59,945 nt of DNA, from NCBI GenBank assembly GCA_026391315.1, contig JAPLDT010000072.1:1-59945 (forward strand), in the 5' to 3' direction. The notes beneath the pieces were generated by a model, which saw only the letters and a program-made list of their open reading frames with translations, was not told where the DNA came from and searched no databases. The DNA comes from Bacteroidia bacterium. GTDB lineage: Bacteria > Bacteroidota > Bacteroidia > Bacteroidales > Prolixibacteraceae. Position numbers and translations under genes: made by a program. Of the stretch, positions 1-8,837 are shown in pieces (the stretch's first letter is position 1; each line of letters opens with the position of its first letter).

Positions 1-40
1 TATCTCCATTTTGATGGCTGTTGAATTTATATTCCTATTT

Positions 41-2059
41 ATGAATAACTTAAACAAATCAACAAAGACCATTTTGCTCTTCATCCTGCTATTTTTGGGC
101 TACAAATTCATTGCCTTTTCGCAGCCACAACTAACCAAAAGCAAACCGGATCTTACCCAATCAAAATTCTATTCCAATTCTCGTCCCTGGACACGCTGGT
201 GGTGGTTTGCTTCGGAAATCCGGAAAAAAGATGTAGCCGATAACCTGGTCTGGCTTCGGAAGAATGGCTTTGGAGGTGTCGAAATAGCCTGGGTCTATCC
301 TTTAAACAGGATGATAAAAGATACAATTCACTACACTCCCCGGCAAAAGTGGCTCAGCCCCGAATGGTCAGAAATGGTTGCCTATGCCAAGAATTGCGCC
401 GACAGTCTGGGAATGGGCTGCGATTTCACGTTTGGCTCTTTATGGCCATTCGGAGATATAATTGTTCCATTTGACGAGGCAACCATGAACATGACCGACC
501 CGAAATGGCGGCAGGAGATTGCTGCTTCCTGGGACTATCCAAAAAAAGGGTACGTACTTGATCACCTCAACAGGGATGCCTTTTACAATTACGCATTCAG
601 AACGGGCAATGCCTTGAAGCCCGCCCTGAAAGGATCCCTTTCGGGTCTTTTCTGTGACTCCTGGGAAGTAGAAACCAAACATTTGACCACCAAAGGCTTC
701 AATGAGAAATTCATGGAACGGTTTCACTACGATCTTGTTCCTTACATCGACAGCCTCTATTCAAAAAGAATGCCTTACGCTGCCGTCCGCTACGATTATA
801 TGAAACTCTTGTCAGAGTATGTAATCAAAAATTTCTACAAATCCTTTACCAAGAAAAGCCACGAATTGGGAGCTTATTCGAGGGTGCAATGTTCAGGTGC
901 ACCTTGCGACATCATCTCCGCTTATGCCACCGTAGATATCCCCGAGAGTGAGGCACTGCTTTACGAACCCTCCTATTCGAACATTGTTGCTTCCGCTGCC
1001 GGACTTTCGGGAAAGCGGGTTGTTACCTCCGAAACATTTACCTGTCTTTACGGCTGGCCTCGAGACCATCACTCCGAAGAGCAAACTGCAGACTTAAAAC
1101 TCTTGGCGGATGCCATTTTTGCCAATGGCGTCAATCAAATTATCTGGCACGGCAAACCGCTTAACCCCGCCGGTGAGGATACTGTAAAATTCTATGCTTC
1201 TGTGCATGTAGGCAAAAGCGGGACACTAGCGGAAGAGCTGCCTGCATTCAACAATTACCTGGAGAAGGTCTCGGAAAATCTGAAAAAAGGAGTTTCCGTC
1301 TCCAAAGTGGCCGTGTACCTGCCTACAGAAGATGCTTGGATGGAAGGGGAACTTCCAATGGAGAAACAGTTTATCTGGGCGTGGGGAGCTTACGAACACC
1401 GGTATAGCTATCTCCCAAAAGAGCTCAAAGCCTGGCGCCCAATGTGGATTAACTCAGAATTCCTTGAGAAAGCTGAATTCAGTAACAACAGGCTGAAAGT
1501 CGGTGATTTCTCTTTCCAGGCTTGTTATGTTGACGTTAAGTACATGGATCTGACAGCTCTTCGCAGACTGACTGAATTAGCCCAAAAGGGTCTTCCGGTC
1601 TGTCTGAAACAAATCCCTGCCGAGCCCGGCTTCCATCCTTCTGTTGCAGAATACAAAATCCTGCTACAGAAATTAACCCAATTGAAGAATGTTAAAACCT
1701 CCTGGCAGGAAATGGGGCAGATTACTCCGTTGGTGACAGGCACAGAGTCGACCGACTTTTGGTGCAGGGAAACAGCAGAAGGACTCACCCTCTTTTTTGC
1801 CAATCCACGATCACAGGGACTTAAATTTCCTCTGGGCTACGGGCAATCATTGAATAATAAAACTGATACAATCAACATCCAAATAAATTTTCAGAATAAA
1901 ATTATCCCATATATCCTTGTATTCCAACCCTATCAATCAATTTTGATAGAGCTTGGCAAGGACAATAAAATTGCGAATGTAGATATCGAATGCCGACCGA
2001 AAACCCCGGTATTTAAACCCCGGGAGAAGGTAGAAAAAGAGAAATGGGAAGTGAAATAG
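41..2059 (+). CDS. Secreted GH106-like glycoside hydrolase
   Basis: The product is about 672 aa. Residues 1-28 form a signal peptide with a long hydrophobic core ending in IAFSQ, so it is probably exported. The mature N-terminus has RPWTRWWWF (48-56) and GFGGVEI (76-82), the opening pattern of alpha-L-rhamnosidase-like GH106 proteins. A further shared-looking segment is WHGKPLNPAG. GH106 enzymes usually run near 1,000 aa with C-terminal beta domains; this one ends at about 670, so it is a short family member or lacks accessory domains. The ATG at 41 is preferred over TTG/ATG at 11-14 because it starts the signal peptide cleanly. The substrate is unknown; rhamnose-containing plant or bacterial glycans are an inference from the family. 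No catalytic Glu was assigned. Confidence 0.7.
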   Translation: MNNLNKSTKTILLFILLFLGYKFIAFSQPQLTKSKPDLTQSKFYSNSRPWTRWWWFASEIRKKDVADNLVWLRKNGFGGVEIAWVYPLNRMIKDTIHYTPRQKWLSPEWSEMVAYAKNCADSLGMGCDFTFGSLWPFGDIIVPFDEATMNMTDPKWRQEIAASWDYPKKGYVLDHLNRDAFYNYAFRTGNALKPALKGSLSGLFCDSWEVETKHLTTKGFNEKFMERFHYDLVPYIDSLYSKRMPYAAVRYDYMKLLSEYVIKNFYKSFTKKSHELGAYSRVQCSGAPCDIISAYATVDIPESEALLYEPSYSNIVASAAGLSGKRVVTSETFTCLYGWPRDHHSEEQTADLKLLADAIFANGVNQIIWHGKPLNPAGEDTVKFYASVHVGKSGTLAEELPAFNNYLEKVSENLKKGVSVSKVAVYLPTEDAWMEGELPMEKQFIWAWGAYEHRYSYLPKELKAWRPMWINSEFLEKAEFSNNRLKVGDFSFQACYVDVKYMDLTALRRLTELAQKGLPVCLKQIPAEPGFHPSVAEYKILLQKLTQLKNVKTSWQEMGQITPLVTGTESTDFWCRETAEGLTLFFANPRSQGLKFPLGYGQSLNNKTDTINIQINFQNKIIPYILVFQPYQSILIELGKDNKIANVDIECRPKTPVFKPREKVEKEKWEVK

Positions 2060-2076
2060 GTAATAGGTAAAATATT

Positions 2077-2214
2077 GAAATAGAGGGATATAAATTGAAA
2101 TAAAGTAGGAAATAGATTGTTGATAAAGCATCCATAATCTCATATTCATCTCAAAACATATGGCCTTGTATTTCAATCAATTACTATGTATTTCAATTTA
2201 TTTCCCTCTATTTC
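2077..2214. repeat. Inverted repeat with 26-nt arms
   Basis: The arm at 2077-2102 and the arm at 2189-2214 are reverse complements with one mismatch (25/26), separated by 86 bp. The surrounding 220 bp between the hydrolase stop and the SRPBCC gene is rich in variants of GAAATA and TATTTCAA on opposite strands. No gene was recognised in it. It could be a long stem acting as a terminator or a non-autonomous repeat; the sequence alone does not decide. Confidence 0.6.
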
Positions 2215-2279
2215 AAACTATTTCATTTCAATAAGTCAATAGATTTCAAACATTTCAAACAAAATAAAACTAAAATATC

Positions 2280-2735
2280 ATGATCTCTGCCATCCTTGAA
2301 ATCAAAGCCGCCATTCAAATACAAAGGCCTATCCACGAAGTATTTGAGGCCATCGTTGATCCGCAAAAAATGTCCAACTATTTCATTTCCAAAGCAAGTG
2401 GAAGAATGGAAGAGGGAAAACAAATTCTCTGGCAATTCCCCGAATTTGACAAGGAATTCCCCATTCGGGTAGGTAAAATTGAAAAAGATCAGTACATTTC
2501 CTATTTCTGGGAAGTCGATCAACTGGAGCTACTGGTCGAAATCACTTTGACTGCTCCAAAACCCGGTAACACCCTGGTTTCAGTAACAGAGAAGAGCAGG
2601 AACAACGACGAAGCCGGCATAAAATGGCTGGGACAAAACACGGAGGGTTGGGCCAACTTTCTGGCCTGCCTCAAATGCTATCTCGAATATGGAATCAACC
2701 TGCGAAAAGGGGCATTTGATTACATGAGAAAATAG
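2280..2735 (+). CDS. SRPBCC/AHSA1-like domain protein
   Basis: A 151-aa single-domain protein of the START/Bet v1-like (SRPBCC, AHSA1) type. Visible hallmarks are the N-terminal IQIQRPIHEVFEAIVDP stretch, a central beta region, and the C-terminal helix starting GWANFLACLKCYLEYG. Family members are small cytoplasmic proteins with a hydrophobic ligand pocket; the ligand here cannot be told from sequence. It has no signal peptide. Its stop at 2735 is followed 2 nt later by the ATG of the queG N-terminal remnant, suggesting co-transcription with queG. The ATG at 2280 follows an A-rich leader typical of SD-poor Bacteroidota starts. Confidence 0.75.
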   Translation: MISAILEIKAAIQIQRPIHEVFEAIVDPQKMSNYFISKASGRMEEGKQILWQFPEFDKEFPIRVGKIEKDQYISYFWEVDQLELLVEITLTAPKPGNTLVSVTEKSRNNDEAGIKWLGQNTEGWANFLACLKCYLEYGINLRKGAFDYMRK

Positions 2736-2737
2736 AA

Positions 2738-2783
2738 ATGGATAACGCCTCCGACAACTTCAGCCAACTTATCAAGGCAAAAG
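2738..2783 (+). pseudogene. queG: N-terminal remnant of queG, out of frame
   Basis: An ATG 2 nt after the SRPBCC stop opens a short reading frame, MDNASDNFSQLIKAK, that looks like the first 15 residues of an epoxyqueuosine reductase. The following codons leave the QueG frame (VGRRG...). From 2781 the QueG protein continues in another frame with KLVEGAISVV, a segment that normally lies about 70 residues from the N-terminus. The simplest reading is a deletion of roughly 55 codons with a net frame change, or an assembly error at this point. Confidence 0.6.
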
Positions 2784-3524
2784 TTGGTAGAAGGGGCAAT
2801 ATCAGTAGTTTCAGTACTCCTCAACTACTATACCGAACAAAAGCAGGAGGATCCTGAAGCGCCTGTCATCTCAAAGTATGCTTTGGGAAAAGATTATCAC
2901 TACGTTTTAAAAGATCGGCTTTCAAAATTGTTATCATACATTCAGAGCGAATTAACTCCATGTGAAGGAAGGATTTTTACAGACTCTGCACCATTGCTGG
3001 AAAAAGCGCTGGCCAGAAATGCCGGACTGGGCTGGATAGGCAAACACACCTTGCTGATCCACCCGAAGATGGGTAGCTTTCTTTTTATTGGCGAACTAGT
3101 CCTGGATATTGAACTGAATTACGATGACCCATTTGGGAACAATCTTTGCGGTTCATGCACACGCTGCATGGATAGTTGTCCGACAGGCGCCATCATTGCC
3201 CCGGCTATTCTTGATGCAAACAGATGCATCTCCTACCTCACCATCGAAACCAAAGAAGCAGTTCCTGAATCTTTGACAGGAAGCCTTTCCAACAGGTTGG
3301 TCGGTTGTGATATCTGCCAGCAGGTATGCCCCTGGAATGGCAAAGCATTGCAAAATAAGGTTTTAGAATTTCAACCAAAATCCGAACTCCTTCAAATGAC
3401 CGCTGAAGAGTGGAAGAAAATTGATAAACCTGGCTACAAAAGGCTTTTTAAAGGTTCAGCAGTTGACCGGGCCGGGTTTAACCGGATAAAAAAAACACTT
3501 GGACATCTGTTTTCTTCGAGCTAA
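2784..3524 (+). CDS. queG: Epoxyqueuosine reductase QueG, N-terminally damaged
   Basis: QueG reduces epoxyqueuosine to queuosine in tRNA using cobalamin and two 4Fe-4S clusters. The readable part (246 aa from a TTG) holds TDSAPLLEKA with the expected catalytic Asp (about residue 67), GLGWIGKHTLL, the ferredoxin motif CGSCTRCMDSCPTGAI, a further cluster Cys in RCISYL, and CDICQQVCPWN. Family members are usually above 300 aa; about 55-60 N-terminal residues are missing, with an out-of-frame remnant directly upstream. The true start is therefore doubtful: either this is a pseudogene or the assembly lost a short segment. queA, the preceding pathway step, is intact at 27.8 kb, and metH (also cobalamin-dependent) lies at 51-55 kb. 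Confidence 0.8.
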   Translation: MVEGAISVVSVLLNYYTEQKQEDPEAPVISKYALGKDYHYVLKDRLSKLLSYIQSELTPCEGRIFTDSAPLLEKALARNAGLGWIGKHTLLIHPKMGSFLFIGELVLDIELNYDDPFGNNLCGSCTRCMDSCPTGAIIAPAILDANRCISYLTIETKEAVPESLTGSLSNRLVGCDICQQVCPWNGKALQNKVLEFQPKSELLQMTAEEWKKIDKPGYKRLFKGSAVDRAGFNRIKKTLGHLFSSS

Positions 3525-3540
3525 ACAACATTGAATGAAG

Positions 3541-3548
3541 TATCTTTG
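3541..3548 (+). promoter_or_regulatory. Putative -7 element TATCTTTG
   Basis: TATCTTTG matches the Bacteroidota -7 consensus TAnnTTTG. It lies just after the queG stop and about 110 nt before the hydrolase ATG. No TTTG was found at the usual -33 distance, so support is partial. The resulting leader would contain the dispersed repeat at 3604. Confidence 0.4.
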
Positions 3549-3603
3549 ACTTTTGAAAGATAAATAATACTCAGGAGTCCCGCATTCCAAATTTCAAAAT
3601 CGA

Positions 3604-3625
3604 CCCTTCGACAGGCTCAGGGACC
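3604..3625. repeat. Dispersed CTTCGACAGGCTCAGGG-type repeat
   Basis: The sequence CCCTTCGACAGGCTCAGGG is recognisable as a short intergenic repeat seen in many unrelated bacterial genomes; its minus-strand translation gives the familiar junk string PEPVEGS. It lies in the 135-bp gap before the alpha/beta hydrolase. Recognition is from memory of the motif, not from a search. Confidence 0.55.
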
Positions 3626-3658
3626 GCAGCCGTCATCAAAATTTTAGTTGCTTTGAAA

Positions 3659-4483
3659 ATGATCGAACAAATCTGGAACGCTTTTGATGGCACCAATCTG
3701 TACGCAGTAATTTGGAGGCCGGTGGGGGCACCAAAAGCTGTCATGGCCTTTGTGCACGGACATGGAACCCACTGCCGCAGGTATGACGAGTGGATCAGCG
3801 CTTTCCTTGCGGCTGGGTTGGCAGTTATAACTTTTGACCTGAGAGGACATGGTCGTTCGGGAGGCAAACAGGGAACCATTCACCGCTATTCTGAATATCT
3901 GCAAGATACGGCGCTTCTTGTTCAAAAGGCAAGGGAAAATTTCCCTCACATTCCGATGGTACTTTATGGCCACAGCATGGGCGCTACCATCGTACTCTCC
4001 CATCTTCAGGCGAAAAAAGATCTTCCGGAGATGGCGATACTTGCTTCAACCTGGCTCGAACTGGTTCAGCCTCCAGGCAAATTCAAGAGCATGGCCGTCT
4101 GGCTGGCCGATTCCCTGATGCCGCAGGTAACCGTCAAAACCGGACTGAAATCCACTGATTTTGCACCTCTTGCCGTCAACGAACCGCCAAAGCCAAAAGA
4201 TCCGTTAATGCACAAAAGAATTTCGGCACGTTGTCTCAGGGAGGTACAGCGTGCCTGCAAAAAAATTGAGCCGGATTCCTTACCTTCAGCTATTCCGATG
4301 CTTTTTATGCATGGCAGCGGTGACATGGTATCCGCTCCGGAAGCCTCCGAAAATCTGGCAAAAGGCATGCACGGCAATGTTACCTACCATGAATGGGAAG
4401 ATGCTCCTCACCAACTGCATGCCTGGGATCAGAATGACCGGGTAACCGCTTTTACGATTGAATGGATAAATAAACTGTTATGA
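3659..4483 (+). CDS. Alpha/beta hydrolase, monoacylglycerol lipase-like
   Basis: A 274-aa cytoplasmic alpha/beta hydrolase of the lysophospholipase/serine aminopeptidase S33 type. It shows the oxyanion-loop HGHG (33-36), FDLRGHGRSGG (59-69), the nucleophile elbow GHSMG with Ser106, HGSGDMVSAPE with the likely acid Asp222, and the C-terminal DAPHQLH with the catalytic His at 251 or 254. Family members hydrolyse monoacylglycerols or lysophospholipids; the substrate here is inferred only. The ATG at 3659 is preferred to TTG at 3653. It overlaps the GSCFA gene by 4 nt (ATGA), indicating translational coupling. Confidence 0.85.
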   Translation: MIEQIWNAFDGTNLYAVIWRPVGAPKAVMAFVHGHGTHCRRYDEWISAFLAAGLAVITFDLRGHGRSGGKQGTIHRYSEYLQDTALLVQKARENFPHIPMVLYGHSMGATIVLSHLQAKKDLPEMAILASTWLELVQPPGKFKSMAVWLADSLMPQVTVKTGLKSTDFAPLAVNEPPKPKDPLMHKRISARCLREVQRACKKIEPDSLPSAIPMLFMHGSGDMVSAPEASENLAKGMHGNVTYHEWEDAPHQLHAWDQNDRVTAFTIEWINKLL

Positions 4484-5475
4484 TAAATTTTCGCACAGAA
4501 GTATCATTGCCCAAGGTAAAAAAGCAACTATCATACAGGAAAAATGCCCTGATGATTGGCTCCTGCTTTACAGAGAACATTGGCAATTACCTGAAAGACC
4601 ACTACTTTCCTGTCCTGACAAACCCTTGCGGAATCCTCTACAATCCGGCCTCTATGGCAAGCTGTATCGACCTCCTGGTAAGGGAGACACAGATAGCTGA
4701 TGCCGACCTTTTTTATGCCAATGGCTTGTGGAACAACTTCAATTTTCACAGCCGCTACTCACATCCCAATCAGCAAGCAGCCCTGAAAGGCATGAATGAA
4801 TCGCTGGCAAATGCTTCCCGTCAGCTTCGATCGGCCTCTCACCTCTTTCTCACTTTCGGCACCTCGTGGATTTACCGCGAAAAAAAGCACAACACCATCG
4901 TTGGAAACTGTCACAAATTGCCTGCAAGCCGCTTTTCTCGTGAGCGTCTTGCAGTGGAGGATATGACCAATTTGTGGATTGAAAAGCTCAACCAACTTTT
5001 TGCCTTTCAACCTGATCTTTGCGTGGTGCTGACTGTAAGTCCGATACGTCACTTCAGAGACGGAAGCTTCGAAAATCAGGTAAGTAAATCCGGACTCTTC
5101 CTGTTAATCGACCTTCTGCTAAGCCATTTCGGAACAGAGAGAATTTTATATTTCCCTTCCTACGAAATCATTATGGACGAACTGCGGGATTACCGCTTCT
5201 ATGCTGCCGATATGTTGCATCTCAGCGAAGTTGCAACTGCATTTGTTCAGGATAAATTCAACGAAATTTTTCTCGACAACGAAAGCAGGGAGATCAGCTT
5301 CACGGTAGATAAAATTGTAAAAAGTTTGGCGCATAAGCCATTTCATGGAGAAAATTCTTCTTACCAGGATTTGCTCTCAAAATTAGAACTGGAGGTTTCT
5401 ATCCTTGCAAAAAATCATCAAGGAGTTGATCTTAACGATTTAATAATTGATATCGTTCAAAAAAGGGGGGTATAA
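4480..5475 (+). CDS. GSCFA domain protein
   Basis: A 331-aa protein with the family signature at residues 27-33 (GSCFTEN) plus the downstream blocks TFGTSWIY, VSPIRH, FPSYEI and LHLSE. GSCFA proteins have an SGNH/GDSL-hydrolase-like arrangement, with the Ser of GSCF and a late D..H pair as likely active-site residues; the activity of the family is not established. It has no signal peptide. Translation is coupled to the upstream hydrolase by an ATGA overlap, so the two probably act together, perhaps on a lipid or acylated glycan (inference). Confidence 0.85.
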   Translation: MINFRTEVSLPKVKKQLSYRKNALMIGSCFTENIGNYLKDHYFPVLTNPCGILYNPASMASCIDLLVRETQIADADLFYANGLWNNFNFHSRYSHPNQQAALKGMNESLANASRQLRSASHLFLTFGTSWIYREKKHNTIVGNCHKLPASRFSRERLAVEDMTNLWIEKLNQLFAFQPDLCVVLTVSPIRHFRDGSFENQVSKSGLFLLIDLLLSHFGTERILYFPSYEIIMDELRDYRFYAADMLHLSEVATAFVQDKFNEIFLDNESREISFTVDKIVKSLAHKPFHGENSSYQDLLSKLELEVSILAKNHQGVDLNDLIIDIVQKRGV

Positions 5476-5489
5476 ATTTTTTTTAATCA

Positions 5490-5497
5490 TACCTTTG
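5490..5497 (+). promoter_or_regulatory. Putative -7 element of the glycogen operon
   Basis: TACCTTTG is a full match to TAnnTTTG, 72 nt before the debranching enzyme ATG and in the only gap (93 bp) ahead of the debranching enzyme-GT4-GH57 run. No TTTG at -33 was seen; a G6 run lies there instead. Confidence 0.45.
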
Positions 5498-5568
5498 TAT
5501 ATTTTTAAGAACTCTACGAGTTAAGGATTTAAGAGCACTCCATTATTCAATTTTAATCGTTCGAACCC

Positions 5569-7527
5569 ATGGGATACCTGAATTTTGATAAAGATAAGCT
5601 GGTTAATTTATCTTATTCACTGGAACGCGAGACATTGCGGACCAATCGGGGAGGTGCCTATTCATCCACGACACTGGCAGGATGTAATACACGAAAATAC
5701 CATGGTCTTTTGGTTGTCAGGCTGGATGAGCTGGATGGAGGAAAACATGTATTGCTTTCAACACTCGATGAAACAGTCATTCAGCACGAAGCGCAGTTTA
5801 ACCTGGGGATTCACAAATTTCCAGGCGATTTCTACGAGCCAAAGGGTCATAAGTACATCCGGAATTTTGAGTTTGATACCATACAAAAGCATACATACAG
5901 GGTAGGAGGGGTGATCCTGACCAGAACCAGGTTACTCGTTGAACATGAAAATACCTTGTTGGTTAAATATACACTGGAGGAGGCCAATAGTCCGACAAAA
6001 CTTCGGTTCAAACCATTTATGGCCTTCAGGAATGTGCATTCTCTCAGTAAGGCAAATCTATATGCCAATTCAAAGTATACACCGGTAACCAATGGGATCA
6101 AGATGAATCTATACGAAGGTTATCCCGACTTCTTCATGCAACTTTCGAAAGAGTGCGATTTTGTTCCGGTTCCCGACTGGTACAAAAATATTGAATACAT
6201 CAGGGAGCAGGAGAGGGGATATGAATTTCAGGAAGATTTGTTTGTCCCCGGTTATTTTGAAGTTACAATTGAAAAGGGGGAATCCATCTTTTTTTCTGCC
6301 TCCACGAATGAACAAAAACCCTCCGCCTTTCTCAAGCGTTATGAAAACGAGAAAAAATTGAGAATACCAAGAGACTCCTTTATCAACTGTCTGCTCAATT
6401 CGGGGAAACAATTTATGTGGGAACGCAAAGATGGTATTGACCTCATTGCTGGTTATCCCTGGTATGAATCCATTACCAGACAAACATTGACCGCTTTGCC
6501 CGGGATCTTCCTCATTTTAGGCGATGTCAAGAATTTTGAAGCAGTTTTGCAAACCAATCTCAAACGGCTTCGCAACGGACTGCTGCCAAAGTATGCGGGG
6601 CAAGAAAGTTTCTTCGATGCTGCCGATGCCCCATTGCTCGTCTTCAATGCGTTGCAGAATCTCATAAAATATAAATCAGCCAAAGAAATCTGGGAAACTT
6701 ATGGTACCTCTCTGAAGGAGATTTTAAACAGCTACCGTGAAGGTACCGACTTCAACATCCATATGCTTGAAAATGGATTGATCCATGCCAAAATGGAAGG
6801 TGTTGCCCTCACCTGGATGGATGATTACAAAGATGGCTTTCCGGTTACCCAGAGAGGTGGATTGGCTGTCGAAATCAACGCTTTGTGGTACAATGCCGTA
6901 AGTTTTGCACTTGAGCTTGCTTTTGCTGCTGGCGATAAATCATTTGTAAAAAAGTGGAAAGAGCTTCCTGCCCTTATCGGCGAATCTTTCTTATCGCTCT
7001 TTTGGTGCGAAGAGCGCTCTCAACTTGCAGATTACATCGACGGAGATTACATGGACTGGTCTATCCGGCCCAACATGCTGATTGCAGCTGCGATGGATTT
7101 ATCGCCTTTGTCGCGTACCCAGAAAAAACTGATCGTCAGTACGGTGAAAAACGAGCTTTTGACCCCGGTCGGAATTCGTACGCTATCGCCTGAAGACTTT
7201 GCTTACAAAGGATTTTCCGGTGAGCATGCTGCTGATTTTCCGGAAGCCGCTCACCAGGGAACCGTCTATCCATACCTCATCTATCTCTTTGTAAAGACCT
7301 ACCTCGAAGTGCACAAAGCCGGCGGACTCTCTTTTGCAAAGAATTGCCTGGAAGGTTTTAAACTTGAGATGTCGGAGAATTGCATCGGTACACTTTCAGA
7401 AGCCTATGAGGGAAATCCTACACATACAGCAAGAGGCTCAATTTCACAGGCTTGCAGTGTTGCCGGTGTACTCATGGCCAATTCGATTGTTGAAAAATTT
7501 GAAGAAGAACTTAAACCAAAAATATGA
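5569..7527 (+). CDS. Glycogen debranching enzyme (amylo-alpha-1,6-glucosidase)
   Basis: A 652-aa cytoplasmic protein of the bacterial GDE type. The N-terminal part (YSLERETLRTNRGGAYSS, NTRKYHGLLV) is the N-terminal domain that wraps substrate. The C-terminal half is the (alpha/alpha)6 amylo-1,6-glucosidase domain, seen in GYPWYESITRQTLTALPG, ALTWMDDYKDGFPVTQRGG, VEINALWYNAV and the late HQGTVYPYLI. Its role would be removal of alpha-1,6 branches during glucan breakdown. It overlaps the following glycosyltransferase by 4 nt and heads a run with GT4 and GH57 genes, an arrangement known from Bacteroides. Full length, nothing missing by eye. Confidence 0.9.
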   Translation: MGYLNFDKDKLVNLSYSLERETLRTNRGGAYSSTTLAGCNTRKYHGLLVVRLDELDGGKHVLLSTLDETVIQHEAQFNLGIHKFPGDFYEPKGHKYIRNFEFDTIQKHTYRVGGVILTRTRLLVEHENTLLVKYTLEEANSPTKLRFKPFMAFRNVHSLSKANLYANSKYTPVTNGIKMNLYEGYPDFFMQLSKECDFVPVPDWYKNIEYIREQERGYEFQEDLFVPGYFEVTIEKGESIFFSASTNEQKPSAFLKRYENEKKLRIPRDSFINCLLNSGKQFMWERKDGIDLIAGYPWYESITRQTLTALPGIFLILGDVKNFEAVLQTNLKRLRNGLLPKYAGQESFFDAADAPLLVFNALQNLIKYKSAKEIWETYGTSLKEILNSYREGTDFNIHMLENGLIHAKMEGVALTWMDDYKDGFPVTQRGGLAVEINALWYNAVSFALELAFAAGDKSFVKKWKELPALIGESFLSLFWCEERSQLADYIDGDYMDWSIRPNMLIAAAMDLSPLSRTQKKLIVSTVKNELLTPVGIRTLSPEDFAYKGFSGEHAADFPEAAHQGTVYPYLIYLFVKTYLEVHKAGGLSFAKNCLEGFKLEMSENCIGTLSEAYEGNPTHTARGSISQACSVAGVLMANSIVEKFEEELKPKI

Positions 7528-8813
7528 AGGTATTGATGTTTGGCTGGGAATTTCCTCCTCATATTAGCGGTGGATTAGGTACAGCAAGTTTTGGCTTGAC
7601 AAAAGGGTTGGCTCAGTTCGACGACATTGAGGTTCTCTTTGTCGTGCCAAAAGCTTATGGAGACGAAGACGATACGGCTGTCGAGAAAATTATTGGCGCC
7701 AACGAAATCTCCATCAAACGTAAGCATGTCAAAATCCACAAGACCGACAAGAAAATTGATGTTTCGGAGGTTCGATCCAATCTGATTCCCTATTCGGACC
7801 CTGAAGAGTTTTGGCAACTGACTCAACAAAGATTGTCGGCTTCCACCAGATTTGTTCAAACTGATGCACAAGGGAAAATTCCATTTACCGGAAAATATGG
7901 CGCCAACCTTCATGAAGAAATTGCCAATTACGCCATTGTTGCAGAATACATTGGTCGTGAATACAACTTTGATGTCATTCATGCCCACGATTGGTTGGCA
8001 TACCCTGCTGGGATAGCGGCCAAGCGTGTAAGCGGAAAACCTCTGGTTATTCATGTCCATGCCACCGATTTCGACCGCAGTGGCGGAAGTGTGAACCCCA
8101 AAGTTTATGCCCTCGAAAGGGAAGGAATGGAGATGGCAGATCAGATTATTACTGTTAGCAACCTCACCAAGAAAATTGTCATTGAGAAATATGGCATAAA
8201 TCCGAATAAAATAACCACCGTCTACAATGCCGTTGAACCGATCGAAAACAAGGAGACAGAGTTGTTTAAAAGGGGTATCAATGACAAAATTGTTACTTTT
8301 CTAGGCCGGATCACCCTGCAAAAAGGTCCAGAATATTTCATCGAAGCAGCCTACCAGGTGCTGAAACGTACTGAAAACGTGCGTTTTGTAATGGCCGGTA
8401 GCGGCGACATGATGGAGAAGATGATTCGCCGGACAGCCAGACTTGGCATATCAGACCGGTTCCATTATACAGGTTTCCTCAAAGGGGATGATGTATTTGA
8501 AATGTTCAGGATGAGCGATGTGTACGTGATGCCCTCCGTTTCTGAACCATTTGGAATTTCTCCGTTGGAGGCGATGATGACGGATGTGCCGGTCATTATC
8601 TCCAAACAATCGGGTGTTGCTGAGATTCTGACCCATGCCATCAAAGTCGATTTTTGGGATATCAATGCCATGGCAGATGCCATCTATGGAATCATCAAAT
8701 ACCCCGCACTATCTGCCATGTTCAGAAAATTTGGCAGGGTTGAGGTCGACAGCCTGCAATGGAAACATTCTGCAGCCCACGTTCGTGAAGTTTACAAAAA
8801 AGCAATCAGATAA
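7524..8813 (+). CDS. GT4 glycosyltransferase of the glycogen cluster
   Basis: A 429-aa GT-B fold enzyme. The N-terminus FGWEFPPHISGGLGTAS has the glycine-rich sugar-nucleotide loop also seen in starch/glycogen synthases. VIHAHDWLAYPAG sits mid-domain, and the C-terminal domain has FLGRITLQKGPEYFIEA and SEPFGISPLEAMM with the retaining GT E-x7-E motif. Sandwiched with 4-nt overlap after the debranching enzyme and 24 bp before the GH57 gene, it is the likely alpha-1,4-glucan chain extender, although a maltose/trehalose-type product cannot be excluded. No separate glgA, glgB or glgC is present in the window. Confidence 0.85.
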   Translation: MKVLMFGWEFPPHISGGLGTASFGLTKGLAQFDDIEVLFVVPKAYGDEDDTAVEKIIGANEISIKRKHVKIHKTDKKIDVSEVRSNLIPYSDPEEFWQLTQQRLSASTRFVQTDAQGKIPFTGKYGANLHEEIANYAIVAEYIGREYNFDVIHAHDWLAYPAGIAAKRVSGKPLVIHVHATDFDRSGGSVNPKVYALEREGMEMADQIITVSNLTKKIVIEKYGINPNKITTVYNAVEPIENKETELFKRGINDKIVTFLGRITLQKGPEYFIEAAYQVLKRTENVRFVMAGSGDMMEKMIRRTARLGISDRFHYTGFLKGDDVFEMFRMSDVYVMPSVSEPFGISPLEAMMTDVPVIISKQSGVAEILTHAIKVDFWDINAMADAIYGIIKYPALSAMFRKFGRVEVDSLQWKHSAAHVREVYKKAIR

Positions 8814-8837
8814 GTTACATCGATAATAGCTCAAACC

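Noticed and set aside
17-40. Upstream start of the GH106-like protein at 11-14
   Set aside because: Adds ten residues before a well-formed signal peptide that starts at 41.
5540-5575. GTTCGAACCC resembling a tRNA T-loop
   Set aside because: No matching acceptor or anticodon stems within the surrounding 80 bases.
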